Positions 35,279 through 46,505 of a stretch of DNA of 64,000 nucleotides are shown here, one piece after another. The stretch's first letter is position 1. Every line of letters begins with the position of its first letter. The notes beneath the pieces were generated by a model that made no database searches, was not told the origin of the DNA, and was given only the letters and a program-made list of their open reading frames with translations. Source of the DNA: Macrocystis pyrifera (Eukaryota > Sar > Phaeophyceae > Laminariales > Laminariaceae); the NCBI GenBank assembly GCA_031763025.1, contig JASSKH010000020.1:2077756-2141755 (forward strand), given 5' to 3'. A program made the position numbers and the translations under genes.

Positions 35279-35874
35279 GTGATATGATATAATCGGGCTA
35301 TAGAAGTGGTTATGAGGTATACCGGTAGCCCGTAGTGCAAAAGCCGTGAATACCCTAAGAGTATTCCTGGGGCTCTGAAGTTTCCCGTGGTAAACAAGAA
35401 TCAAAACCCTGAATACCCTACGAGTATTTCTGGGGCTCTGAAGTTTCTCTTGGTAGATAGGACAGTCATTAATATTAAGGCCTTCGTAAGGACGCAAATA
35501 ATGTTCCTCGAACAGACCTTGCTTAAAGACAGAATGATCCGTAGAATTGGGCTTTAGTAGACTACAGGAGTATACTAGGGTTTGGCTACTCCTTTGGTGA
35601 GGATCGCCGTTAGGAGAAGAGTAGACGAGCGCCCCAAGAAAGTTCCTCGGCCAAGTGTACTTACCCGTCTGGCGGTTAATGGAAGGGAGCAGAGTGGGCT
35701 TGATGCCTCGAATCAAGCCCCAATCGAATCACTCTTAAACTGCCCCTGTTTCCCTCATCTTAAACGACAAAAACAGGACAACAAATGAAATAAGCCTCCT
35801 GAACAAGAGAAGCTGTCTTCTGAGCCAGTTCCTGCGTTCCACTTCCCTTGCCACGATACTCGGGTTCTACTACA
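35279..35874 (-). repeat. LTR (right copy; 5' LTR if coding is on minus)
   Basis: Direct repeat of 33053-33678, 596 bp. On minus it begins TGTAGTAGAACCCGAG and ends CATATCAC. Confidence 0.8.
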
Positions 35875-35879
35875 AAAGC
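35875..35879 (+). repeat. Right 5-bp target-site duplication AAAGC
   Basis: It matches the AAAGC at 33048-33052 on the other side of the element. Confidence 0.65.
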
Positions 35880-37011
35880 AAGTGTAGTGATGTACGGACT
35901 ACTATTTCGTAACAGGGACTGCTTGTTTGTTTTTCTCCCACCGAGATTCACTTTTTTGCCTGTTATGTTTGTGACCACAACAGACAGGATTCAGGGAAGC
36001 GAGGTAATGTGAGAACACCAGTATCATCCTCATCACAGCACCCACTCTGTCTGTCCGGTAATATAAGGAGTGTGTGTACATCCATATGAGAATTAAAATG
36101 TCTTTATATCTCTAAACAGCTCGGAAATACCTGCGTATACCGTGTACAACGGTCGTGAAGGGTACTACAGCAGTATACCAGGAGCAGTGCCAACGATATG
36201 CGTAGCTCTTGTTAAGATATGGTCTTGTATGAGATTGAAAGCCCGGTAACTACCTGGGTTTAGTCACTGGGAACGTATTTGTAGTACTTGGAAGGCGTAT
36301 CTTAGATGGAAAACCAGGGGTTTTCCAGAGGAGCACGAGCTTGGTCTCAGTCTCCGCGTGTACGAAAGGAATAAAACTGTTCTTCTGTAGCTAAGCAAAC
36401 AACACATGTGAGTGCAATGTTTACCGACTTAAAAGGCAGACCTGTCCAGGGATACAAAGTGTCCCGCAACCCTTGATCTTAACACTCTGCTGTTCCCCAG
36501 TGTGCTGCTTAATTACGAAGAAGGTTGCACGCTCGCGCATACATCCAACACAAGGAGGAAATGCGGAGCATACTGTACGGAGCAGTACCAGTATGATGCC
36601 TGTACGTATTACGAGCTTTCCGGCTCCGCTGGATTCGCGTGTCTACATACAGCAGTAGTATAAAATAACAGTGTTGGAACGTCACTGGAAGGGGTTACCG
36701 GTAGTACTTTCTTTTTGTACTTAATAGTTAGTCGTACAACAACAAGCTCGTAATATTGCATTTGTGATACAACTATTGGCCGCAATCGATTTCACACTAT
36801 TAATAATTATTTTGGAAAAAAAACTCTCCGATAAGAATGAACCTAACTGCTGTAAGGAAATGGTTGCTGTCATGAGACAGAACTGTTCTCACTGTTTTTG
36901 TTCGCTCTATGCCTGGTCCAGAGCAAACAATCGGCATTTTGACTGTAGGTGGACCATGGTGACATGTGGCTGGCGATAATAGGAACAGCAACAACGATGG
37001 CCATGAAGCAA
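35880..37011. other. Unassigned stretch
   Basis: No exon or repeat family recognised. Confidence 0.4.
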
Positions 37012-37455
37012 TACAACAGTAGAACCCGAGTATCGTGGTGAGGGAATATAGAATGCAGGAACTATCTGAAGTGGCTAGGGAGGCAGTTTCTCTTGTTCAG
37101 GAGACTTCTTGCGCTGTTGTATTAGTCCTCTTCATGACGAGAGATGGAAGGGAGCGGTTAAGAGTGATTCAATAGGAGCTTGATTCAAGGCATCAAGCCC
37201 ACTCTGCTCTCCCGCCGGACGTGTAAAGACACTTGTCCAAGGAACTTTCCTCGTTTGCTTGTCTACCACTCCTCTCCTATAGGCCACCCTAACCATTATA
37301 CTCCACGGGAAACCTCGGGAATACTCTTCGGGTGTTACAGGGCTTTGATACTACGGCTATCCTATGACCATTATATAATCCAGCACTACTCCATATCACA
37401 TTAGCCCACCCTGGATAGTCGTAGAATCAGACCACACGACACAAGACGGTCGATG
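37012..37455 (+). mobile_element. Solo or truncated LTR of the same family, inverted, with 55 bp of interior
   Basis: CAGTAGAACCCGAGTATCGT at the start and CCATATCAC at 37391-37399 delimit a shortened LTR in plus orientation. It runs on into ATTAGCCCACCCTGGATAGT, the interior sequence that also follows the right LTR (35278 downwards on minus). This is a 5' LTR plus leader of a second, truncated insertion. Confidence 0.7.
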
Positions 37456-37559
37456 GGTGATAACGGAATTCATCCGAAAATACCGGAAAAGGAAGTCGAT
37501 TACGCGGTTATTCGAAACAACGAAATGAAGCAATAAATTTTCTCCGCACCTCGTAGTGA

Positions 37560-38785
37560 GGCCTTGGCGTCACGGACAGTGTTATTGTCTCAGAAACGCC
37601 CGCTGGAAGAGAAGGTCAAAACCCACAACAGAAAAAGGACAGGGGTCGAAATGAAGGCAACAAGAAATGCTAGGACCAACGCAGAAGAAGAATGCAGAAA
37701 CTTGAAAAAGAGTCAAAAGAGGTACCAAAAAGAGTCAAAAGAGGTACCACAAGACAAATAATGCAGAAGAAGGAGGCGGAACACAGGGGACGGCCGTGTG
37801 CGTCAGGGCTCGTAAGTTCAGCACATGAGTCGGCCCGGGTATAGGAGCGCAGGGCCGGTCATCAAGCGAATACGATGGAGGTACGCAAACGGAAACACCA
37901 CACGGTAGCGTGGAACGTAGTTGATGATGAAGCCGGTGAAGAAGAAAGCGTCGACGTCGGTCGAAGTCGATGGATTCCTGTAGAGAGAGGTTGTCGTCTT
38001 GCAACATAAACCTTGCTCACCAAGTACTTGGAGACAGGGTCCTCCAGGGTATCCACGCCCCGCGTACGCGCGCCCACGTAGACTTTTCCGGGCCCTCGAC
38101 TCTGCCGAACACACCCCCCGCGAACGCGAGGATTCCAGCCAGCGCCGTCCATCGATGTGGTCGGAGGCTATCTTGACTGGACACCATCAGGCGGGCTCCG
38201 ACTTTAAGCACTCCGAGAAACAGACTGAGCCCTATATGCACAAAGTCTAACTCCCTTCATCCTGCCACGCTGCCGTGCTGTTTAAGCTACTCAGTCCCAT
38301 CGTGGCACAAGACACCTACCTACAAGTATCTGCCTACCTACCTGCCAGGAAGCAGGCGTTTCTCTTACTTGGAACAGGGTGCTTTTTTTTCCCATCACCA
38401 CTACTGCAACAGCATTACCAAATATTATACTGGTATACTTACATATTTACGACTGCTGCTACCGCTACTGTGCCACGGCTTACATTATGTTATTTATGCA
38501 GATATACACTCCGTACATGCTTGTGTCCTATGCTCGTATAACTAAAATGCATGTTCCCGGCTGTATCGAGCCTGTGTTTTGCGCTATGCCGGAAAGTGCA
38601 GCCTGTCTTTGCCTGTTGGTGGTGTTGCGCGCTTGCTCTACTGTCTCTAACTTCATCTTCCCGAACCCAACGCTGTATAATTAATTATCCTTTCAGCTTC
38701 GAAATCCTATTAGCCGCACTCAGTAGGCTCCCTCACCACACGACACATGGATGAGTGCGGGTCTTCCCCCCCCCCCCCCACCCCC
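37560..38785. other. Unassigned, with a GC-rich coding-like patch (minus, about 37790-38240)
   Basis: On minus three frames are open in succession. One segment reads KVYVGARTRGVDTLEDPVSK, and a later one, in another frame, FFFTGFIINYVPRYRVVFPF. A possible mini-intron (TTG|GTGAGC...CTCTACAG) does not restore the frame. It could be a frameshifted relic of an unknown gene. Confidence 0.25.
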
Positions 38786-38841
38786 GTCTCGAAAGGGATG
38801 CGTGGTCAATGGTCTAATGACTAAGGCAAGCAACAATGAGT

Positions 38842-38875
<34 letters not shown>
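38786..38875 (+). mobile_element. LINE 3' tail copy with 33-nt poly(C)
   Basis: GTCTCGAAAGGGATGCGTGG, TCAATGGTCTAATGACTAAG and CAACAATGAGTAC match the end of the LINE at 61400-61482 and are followed by 33 C (38843-38875). Confidence 0.85.
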
Positions 38876-39104
38876 TTCCCCTTCCCAAATGTTGGACACA
38901 GGTGGCCGGGACCCCCCCCCCCCCCCCTTGCACAATGTGGGCGTACAACAAGCCTTGTGGAGACATTGAACGATGTTGCAGACCCCACAAGGTCTCGACA
39001 GTTTCTTAATGAGGTAAACCTAATGGTGTGCTATGTTGACTAGTAATGTCTCCTGAAGGATTGTTTACGCCCCACACTATGCAGGGAGGGATGAGGGGTC
39101 CCGA

Positions 39105-39240
39105 CCACCGGTGGAGGTAGGTGCCCCGGTTAGGAGAAGGAGCAGTGCTCTGCCTCGAAAAAAATGAGTTTTCGATGGTGCAAGTGACTCAAGGCAAGCA
39201 AAAATGAACGAGTGTCCCCCTACCCCCCCCCTCCCCCCCC
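39105..39240 (+). mobile_element. LINE 3' tail copy, diverged
   Basis: GGAGGTAGGTGCCCCGGTTA, GGAGCAGTGCTCTGCCTCG, AAGGCAAGCAAAAATGAACG and a C/T-interrupted C tail follow the LINE order. Confidence 0.7.
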
Positions 39241-40107
39241 TTTCTCCGACATTCTCCTTCTATAAACCGTCATCTTGGAGACCCTGCAGGGGTTATACTT
39301 TGGAGCCGGAGACTCGTCTTGAGGTGCCGATCTGGGGGACCACGGAGATGATTCAAGCAGACGCTCCGTCACTACTGCTATGTACCTGGTGTATGTACTC
39401 CTTTCGCCGTCATTGGGAGTCCCTCGTAATTTTTTCTTCCGACGAAGAAAGTAGGCGTTGCCCTTTACCCCGGCACGCGCCAAGCTTCCAAACATTTTCT
39501 GTATATACAAAAATATAGAGATGATATTATTTCTGCTGCCACACGCAGGAAGGGGTAGGAATGGATAGAGGCATTCACCGTCGTCATTGTTTTAGGTGGT
39601 GCCTGGTCTATTAATATTAGTAGAGTATCGCCACACCCCTCCCATGTCACAGAGACAGTCAGATTCATGATATATTTGGAAATTATATGTCGATCTAAAT
39701 GGGTGCTTCCGCGCAAACTTGAGATCATCGACGGCACGTTTTCGCGATGAATCCGAGTAGAACGTCCCGTAAAGCACACACAGGCTCCTTGGCGACTTCG
39801 GCGTCTGCGTTGACTCCATGTTTTATAAATGGTGTCAAATCCAAGAGTAATCCCATTTTTCGTCGTTCCTCTACCACCACAGCCATCTTGAGGTCGTTCG
39901 TACTGTACTACCAGGAAAGGTCAACCTTCAGCCTCGAACGAATTATCAGTAGCAGTCTCAACAGGGAAAATAGTGGTAGCATGTAAGTGGATGTTAACAA
40001 GAGGGGCCATCCGCATCGCAAAAAGAGGCTTCGCGCACGGTGACGCGGAAAGGTTTATGAGAGAGGAAGGCTTAATGCTGAGGGCAGAGGCACAGAGAGG
40101 ACGAGAC

Positions 40108-40690
40108 CGCGACAGCTCTTTACTCGACGCGACCGATAGCAGTATCAGACAGCACTACCGCACTGCCTTCTGTGCGTTGCACTTTACACGCAGCAGCTAC
40201 AAACCAATAATTTATATGGACAGCGGGTTGTCGTTCGTGATTGTCGTTCGATGCTTCTTCGGAAGTGTTTGGCGGGGGAGGGGGGGGGTGGCGCCTTGCG
40301 GTTGGAAGGGGTAAGATTCGGGGTGGGAGCAGTTGTGGTTCGGGGAGGGGGTGCATCGGGCAGAGCCACAGGGTGAGCGAGGCGGTGGGAACTCTTTCCT
40401 TGACACGACCGATAGCAGGATCAAGCAGCAGTACTGCAAAGCCTTCTGCACATTTCCGCTATTTTGTTTTCTGAATGACGGGGGCTCCTTAAACCCGAAA
40501 TCATCGGAATACCAATCTTGTTTTGAAAAATGACGTTTTTATATACTCGAGCCATGGGATGATTCATCGGGATGCAATCTGATTCTTGGTGAAGTCAGTT
40601 CTCGGGTGAGGTATGAAGCTCCTTAAGATCAGGTGAGGAGCCTCAGAACAATTAGGGTGAACCACTAGCGTAGAACGCCTCAAGTGTGTG
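40108..40690 (-). repeat. Third poly(C)-associated repeat family, long copy
   Basis: Segments shared with 43484-43790 and 45042-45300 include GTTTTCTGAATGACGGGG, TCGGAATACCAATCTTGTTT, CATCGGGATGCAAT and CTCAGAA.A.TTAGGGTGAAC. A piece near 40108-40175 is duplicated at 40385-40460 (CGACCGATAGCAG). The orientation is inferred from the poly(C) end of the 45042 copy. Confidence 0.55.
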
Positions 40691-40865
40691 GGAAGGAGGG
40701 CTTGGCCTTTGCAGATGGGGGGGGTAGGGCCAAGAGGGTACATGTACTTTTCGTAGTTTTGTGGTTGTTGGCAAACATCGTTTCACGCTTTCGCTTTTCG
40801 TGGTCTAGAGCTTGAGTTATGTCATCATGTTTTTGGGTATTGGGACTCACGCTACGCGTATGTGA

Positions 40866-40935
40866 TGGTATAACCTACTGAGCTATCGGGGTAAAAGATC
40901 GATCGATTACCCAGCCCAGGGTAATCCTTACAACC
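40866..40935 (-). repeat. tRNA-like element, truncated copy
   Basis: The minus strand has GATTACCCTGGGCTGGGTAA, CGATCGATCTTTTACCCC and TAGCTCAGTAGGTTATACCA, identical to the copy at 41112-41220, but it stops before the B box. Confidence 0.5.
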
Positions 40936-41111
40936 CTCTCCCCCCCTCTGAACGGCGGGATGTTTGGGGCGTCAGAACCGTATACGTCTGTACGCTGACA
41001 TACCCGCTTCGTTTCATTACCTGGGGAACCTGGGAGAGTGTTCTTTTTTTTTTTTTTTTCTTTTTCTTTTTTTTTGGCACGCGTAAGCAAGCGTTTCTGT
41101 AGAAGAAACGT

Positions 41112-41220
41112 TCAAAGTGAGGTTCGAACCCGTGACCCGGACGACGTCAAATGTGATGGTATAACCTACTGAGCTATGGGGGTAAAAGATCGATCGATTA
41201 CCCGGCCCAGGGTAATCCTT
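41112..41220 (-). repeat. tRNA-derived element with A and B boxes
   Basis: On minus an A-box-like TAGCTCAGTAGG is followed 49 nt later by the B-box GGTTCGAACCT. The spacing suits a tRNA or tRNA-derived SINE head. The acceptor stem does not pair (ACCCCCA against TTTGAAC) and the T stem is weak, so it is not a functional tRNA gene. Its upstream 45 bp are duplicated at 40866. Confidence 0.45.
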
Positions 41221-42614
41221 ATAACACGTATCAACTAACAATTAATTTGGTGCCGCCACAACAGCGGGTGAGCTCGTGCGAGTCCCACACTGCCCGGAGG
41301 AGATGATTCTCCCGGGTGGCTATCTCCACCGCACTTGCTCCTCTCGGGGGCTGGGTCGGGTCAACGTCCCCAACTAGCGCCAGTGGTAACAGCAGCCTGC
41401 TCCGATGTTGCAACGGGAGCTACGGGTAAAATTGACACACGACATGAAATTTGAAGCTGGAAGTGTTGTGAGCTTAAGCTAAATTACTACCAATCCGCCG
41501 GAGGATTAATGTATATATACAAGTAAGTGTTGGCAGTATATCACTGAGAGTGTTGAGCTTGCACAGGGGTGTGCGAATGTTTTTCAAGAGGTCGCTTTAG
41601 GCGACAGCTACGGTAAAATGCGCTATTGACTAAATTTTGAACACTATAGTTTCGGGAAAAATCTCTCGACTAGATATTTCCGACAAACACCTTGTTCGGT
41701 TTCTGGCAACCTTAACCTTCCGATTCTGGAATAATCGAGCGCTGAGAAGCGATGGCATCCCTGTGCGATCTCAACGCCCTTTTCGTATTTACCGTATTAT
41801 GGTGACTTCATTTCTATTGCTGCAGTTCTGGAGGACCATGACCAATTCGGACTGCTGTACGAGAGCCGTACATATATATGCCGCATACAAGGCTGGTTGT
41901 GGTGGTGTTTGTGGACACAGAAACGACTTACTCCAAGGTGATACGACATTTTTACAACATCGTTTTGTGTTTTACGAAAGCTGCGCGGGTCTCGCCGGTG
42001 GGACAGCTAGAATAACACAGTTTTTTGCCCAAGGGTCGGGTTGTTTGTACAGCGCATAGGTAATGACATACCGTATGCCTGGTACTGCATATCAGGTGTA
42101 GACTACTGCTGAACGCATCACTGTTAGGTAGACCCCCGTCTGCCGCACGTACCACCATTCCACCATGCCTTCCTGTGACCCGTATACCATGTATCAAGGG
42201 TGCAAGTGATGAGAGCCTCCTCACTTACAGTAGGCCGAGTTACGCCTCTACCCCCCTGTGCTGCTTATTTACGGCCTTGAACGTGTATTTCCTAGGAGTA
42301 TGCATTTTGCCTTCTCGATGTATGTGTGTGCAGCGCCATGGGATTACTTGTTACGCTGCCTGCGCCAACAAAGCAGTGTCCAAGAGTCCGGTTTTGAGTG
42401 AGGTACGGAGTTAGCCACTCGTCCGACTGGTCTAAACGAGGAAGGAGGCGAACATTGGGGTAGCTCCCTGCCATATAGCACCACAGTCATCGTGGCTGGT
42501 ACTGTTGAGTTGATGTTGTGGTAATATCTAGCTGGAACTGTTTGTTCCCCCAGCAGTATGCCCTTTGCGTGCATCTTACTGTGTGTTATGTACGGGTTCT
42601 CAACGTTGCGAGAA

Positions 42615-42616
<2 letters not shown>
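41221..42616. other. Unassigned stretch
   Basis: No exon or repeat family recognised. The 140-codon plus ORF at 41637-42059 has no recognisable domain. Confidence 0.35.

Positions 42617-42683
<67 letters not shown>
42617..42683 (+). repeat. Poly(G) tract, 67 nt
   Basis: An uninterrupted G-run between AGAAGA and TCGGAGGAAATG. No SINE tail was recognised next to it, so its origin is open. Confidence 0.95.
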
Positions 42684-42684
<1 letters not shown>

Positions 42685-42979
42685 CGGAGGAAATGAACAC
42701 GTGCATCCATCCATCCGCGCCACTCATGTCTATCCATGGACGGGCCCATCTACAGTATACTGCTTCTCCCATACACGATTATTCGCGGCCCCCACACCGA
42801 TCGTCGATCGGTTGAGGGCTCCGTTTCTATCTCCGCCAGGAAAGACGTGGCCACTTTGTGTTTTACAAAAAGGACCATGAGTTCGCTGGACTTCACGGCT
42901 AATTGTTCGTTCGGCGGCGAAGCCAGTCCACTAGATACCTACGGTCGTGAAGAAGGGGTCAGTCATTTCTCCCCTGACG

Positions 42980-43204
42980 CTGATGTCATCCACATGCAAG
43001 TCCGCCTCACAAGCGGTTCTAGGTAGGATGCAGCTCACCCTTCGTGCGACTCGCCGAACACCTCACGGCGGCGCTTCGCGCTTGATGCAAGCAATGCCTG
43101 CCTGGTCGGTGAAAAGTCGACGAGCTCCGGTCCGACATTGTAGGGATGCAAGAGCCTATGGTCATTCGACGACTGCAAAGTAATTATATCGATTATCCCC
43201 CCCC
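42980..43204 (+). mobile_element. PolyC-SINE copy, 5'-truncated
   Basis: It starts at CATGCAAGTCCGCCTCACAA and ends in a diverged tail and 8 C. A second copy follows head to tail. Confidence 0.75.
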
Positions 43205-43205
43205 G

Positions 43206-43338
43206 CCTGCTTGGTGCAAGAAATGTCTACCTAGTCGGGAAAAGCCGACGTGCTTCGTCCCGGCATTGTAGGGATTCGAGAGCTTATGAACTTACGACTA
43301 CCGCCATGATAACGAGCGCTACCCCCCCCCCCCCCCCC
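43206..43338 (+). mobile_element. PolyC-SINE copy, 5'-truncated
   Basis: It begins at GCTTGGTGCAAGAAATGTCT, right after the C tail of the previous copy, and ends ACGAGCGCTA plus 17 C. Confidence 0.75.
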
Positions 43339-43483
43339 TCCCTCCGCTGTGCGCTCTGGGTTTAGCATCCGGCGGGACAGGCGTCAGAGCGTTCGGCAGC
43401 GGGAGTTGTTGCCCCGATCAGAGACGGCCGGTGGCGGCATCGGCCAGAATTCGTAGCACCGCTGTGTACTGAAAGGAGACGAT

Positions 43484-43790
43484 CTCATCGTGCCCAATGC
43501 TGTTGATCGACGCGCTCTACGATAGAGGTGGCACAATTCCGCTAAATTGTTTTCTGAATGACGGGGTTGCTTGACCCCAAATCGTCGGAATACCGATCTT
43601 GCTTCGAAAAATGGCGTTATAGTACACTTGGGCCGTGGGATTATTCATCGGGATGCAATTTGATTTTTGCTGGAGTCAGTTTTCGGATCAAGCATGGATC
43701 TCCTCAGAAAATCTAGGGTGAACCTCTATCTATCGTAGAACGCCTCGATCGGCTTTATTTAAGAACTGGCTTGAGACCCGTCCAACGATA
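43484..43790 (-). repeat. Third poly(C)-associated repeat family, copy without tail
   Basis: It shares CGCTCTACGATAGAGG, ATTGTTTTCTGAATGACGGG, TCGGAATACCGATCTTGCTT, CATCGGGATGCAATTTGA and CGTAGAACGCCTC with the copies at 40108 and 45042. Confidence 0.55.
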
Positions 43791-44072
43791 TAGAGGGGTG
43801 GTCACGCGCAACAACGAACGATTTAGTTTTTTTCAAAGTGTAAGGTAAATCCCGATACACGGCAGTCCCATGGGCTATCTAGATAAGCATGAAACCTGTG
43901 AAGCACACAAGTATGTTTCAGACCCAACGATATCGGGTGCTCTGTGAGTTGAGGAGCTCAACCAGTAAGAGACATGCCTACGGGCTGAAAAATGCAGACC
44001 CTGTCGCAGCACTCACTGCAGGACGTTAGTCGCCTGAACCCAGGCAAGCATAGCGAACCTATATTCCCCAGG

Positions 44073-44237
44073 CATAGCAAACGTGTCCACGCAGTAAATG
44101 AAAACAACTTGATGAGCGCTCAGCTAGTGAAGGTGTGTCTCTGTCAGGAGTAGGACCGGTGCTCCCCGTCGAAAGGCATGCGTGGTCAATGGTCGTATTT
44201 CTAGACCAAGCAACATACTAGTACGCCCCGCTCCCCC
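44073..44237 (+). mobile_element. LINE 3' fragment with tail
   Basis: GAAAACAACTTGATGAGCGC, GAAGGTGTGTCTCTGTCAGG, AGTAGGACCGGTGCTCC and GGCATGCGTGGTCAATGGTC match LINE positions 61340-61482. Unlike the tail-only copies this includes part of the coding region. Confidence 0.75.
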
Positions 44238-44343
44238 AAAACCCAAATACCCAACTGGAGGGGGGGTGTGGGGGGCAACGGAATGAAAGCGCCCCTGCAT
44301 GGGGAGCCTCGCGGGCCGGGAGCCATCCCCCCCCCCCCCAGCA

Positions 44344-44371
44344 GGGGGGGGGGGGGGGGGGGGGGGGGGTA

Positions 44372-44422
<51 letters not shown>

Positions 44423-44925
44423 TATTCTTTATCGTGCATGGCCATAGTCATATGACCATTGACCCTCGCATCCCTACAATGCCGGGACGAAGCATTTCGG
44501 GTTTTCACCGACCAGGCGGACATTGCTTGCACTAAGCGCGACGCGCCGTGAGGTGTTGGGCGAGTCGCATGGAGGGTGAGCTGCATCCTGCTAAGAACCG
44601 CTTGTGAGGCGGACTTGCATATGGATTACAGCTTCAATGAGTTAGTTTAATTTCCGGTGTAGCCACTTCCAGAGACAACATTGGGAGTACTATGTAACTG
44701 CCTCTTGGGTGCCTTACTTTGAACACTACGTGATACGATCAATTCCCTTGTGCAAAGTAAAGGTTCGTTACCTCGCACAAATGATCTAACTCAACGACCA
44801 GCTGTGGGCGACCGCCACAAAAAAAAAAAACAAAAACGGTACCCTGGATGTCTAGCTCACGTAGTGAGCGGCATGTTTTACAGTGTCGTTGCCAACCGAC
44901 ACCAACCCAACCCATATATAATATA
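44344..44925 (-). mobile_element. PolyC-SINE copy, near full length
   Basis: On minus it runs from the AT-rich TATATA start near 44925, via TAGCTAGACATCC-like and A/T-run regions, to the tail ATGCACGATAAAGAATATG and a C-run (G on plus 44372-44420, plus a second run 44344-44369). The internal hairpin GTGCGAGGTAACG/CTTTACTTTGCAC is preserved. Confidence 0.82.
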
Positions 44926-44970
44926 TATAATAGTAGGGGAGGGAGGGGTGGGGGGGGGGGGGGGGTGGGG

Positions 44971-44973
<3 letters not shown>

Positions 44974-45041
<68 letters not shown>

Positions 45042-45300
45042 CGCAATGCTAATGTAGGGGTGAGGTGCCGTGTACGGATGGTGCCTTATCCTCGGAGGTC
45101 GCGTTCTACAATAGAGGAAGCACATTTCCGTCGGAATGCCAATCTTGTTTCGAAAAATGCCATTTTTGTATACTTGGGGCATGGGAGTGTTCATCGGGAT
45201 GCAATTTGATGTTGGCTGAAGTCAGTCAGTTTTCAGGTGAGGTGTGGAGGTCTTGAAGTGAGGAGCCTCAGAAAATTTACGGTGAACTGCATCCTGCTAA
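44974..45300 (-). mobile_element. Third poly(C)-tailed family, copy with 68-nt tail
   Basis: On minus the body ends CATTAGCATTGCGC followed by 68 C (G on plus, 44974-45041). Its other end (45290-45320) runs into CTGCATCCTGCTAAGAACCG, a segment of the SINE, so the copy is chimeric. Confidence 0.6.
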
Positions 45301-45339
45301 GAACCGTTTTTGAGGCGGATCTTTCCCCGGGGGTTGGGT

Positions 45340-45379
<40 letters not shown>

Positions 45380-45450
45380 GCGCAATGCTAATGTAGGGGT
45401 GGGGTGCCGTATAGGAGTGGTGCCTTATCCTCAGAGGTTCTCCCATGAGG
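45340..45450 (-). mobile_element. Third poly(C)-tailed family, short copy
   Basis: On minus CTACATTAGCATTGCGCT is followed by 39 C (45340-45378). Only about 70 bp of body are present. Confidence 0.6.
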
Positions 45451-45688
45451 AGCGTAACGCCTCACCCGAAACATCACTTCGAAGAATCGTGTTCGCGTAA
45501 CCCGACGAACATGTCCAAGCGCTATAAAGTGGGTCCTAAACCAAGCACACTACGGTGGTAAACGTACCATACTTCGTGAATGGTACCACTTGAGTTCAGT
45601 CGGCGAGGTCAGAACTAATTCTTCCGAACCGTGTAACCGCTAACGTGGGATAGGTCGCGAGGGGAGGGAGCGGAGGGGGGGGGGGGGG

Positions 45689-45689
<1 letters not shown>

Positions 45690-45728
<39 letters not shown>
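45690..45728 (+). repeat. Poly(G) tract, 39 nt
   Basis: A G-run followed by AGGGTGCCGGAGACGCC; the adjacent body could not be assigned to a family. Confidence 0.9.
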
Positions 45729-45729
<1 letters not shown>

Positions 45730-45784
45730 GGGTGCCGGAGACGCCTCAGAAGGATCCGATGAAGGCACTGTCGGAGGAAGCCTT

Positions 45785-46040
45785 TCACACCTGGGCTGAC
45801 AGATGATGATCTATTTGATCTATCTGTCTACAGTAGATGGTCTAGTTCGTCACCTGCCGTTGCGAGAGGTTGTGCGGGATCTGCCTTATAGGGGCAGATC
45901 CAACCCAAGAATCATGTGCTACATAGATTATGCAGAGATTTTTTTTACACAGCTCCCACCCGGCAACATGAGCTAGATCGTACAGATCGTACAGATCATG
46001 CGATATCGGGAAAAGGGTCATCCGCCTCGAAAGATCTACC
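45785..46040 (+). repeat. GATC-rich dispersed repeat
   Basis: GGCAGATCCAACCCAAGAAT, CCACCCGGCAACATGAGCTA, GATCGTACAGATCATG and TCGAAAGATCTACCA appear in family order. Confidence 0.6.
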
Positions 46041-46304
46041 ATTCTGGCCCTAATCATAACGACCGGTTGTATTCAATCTTGATGTTGAAGCGGTCATTAT
46101 ATTTCAGGACAGAGTTGTAGATGATCCGTTTTGCGGTGTAAAACCGTTTACACCAGTTACGGCTTTCACGTGGAGACGTGGAGACACATCGATAGAGGCT
46201 CTTCACAACGAAACGGGTGTGCTTCGCGCCCAAACAAAAAAGCCTACCTTCCGCCCCGGAACCCCACGACAACTCCCCGACCTAAATATTAATAGTTATT
46301 CATA

Positions 46305-46389
46305 GTAGTGCAGTCCCGTTTTGGGCACAAACTACTTAGGATTTGAGTGGTTTGCCCCGAAAAACGGGACTGCATGCACTAAAAGGGCT
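46305..46389 (+). mobile_element. Palindromic 85-bp MITE
   Basis: Arms GTGCAGTCCCGTTTTGGGCA and CCCGAAAAACGGGACTGCAT with an AGGATTTGAGTGGTT centre. Confidence 0.82.
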
Positions 46390-46440
46390 AAACCGCTTCG
46401 AAGATGTTTTGATATAGGGAGCCCTTGACCGACCTGCCCC

Positions 46441-46497
46441 CCCCCCCCCCCATCCCCCTCTGTGGCGATACGACTGCGGCCATGCATGATGAGTACA
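46441..46497 (+). mobile_element. PolyC-SINE tail fragment
   Basis: GCGATACGACTGCGGCCATG and CATGATGAGTACAT are the last part of the family; there is a C-run just upstream but none downstream. Confidence 0.5.
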
Positions 46498-46505
46498 TGT
46501 TTTAA

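Larger units (their letters stand above)
33053..35874 (-). mobile_element. LTR retrotransposon, 2.8 kb, decayed
   Basis: Two direct LTRs (626 and 596 bp) flanked by AAAGC enclose 1.6 kb. The minus strand of the interior keeps a damaged reading compatible with the C-terminal part of a retroelement polyprotein (34390-35215). No reverse transcriptase or protease was seen, so the element is internally deleted or non-autonomous. Orientation rests only on that reading; a purine-rich GAGGGTGGG next to the right LTR would fit the opposite strand. Confidence 0.7.

Noticed and set aside
44124-45194. Gly- or Pro-rich ORFs over poly(G) tracts
   Set aside because: They are products of retroposon C tails, not proteins.
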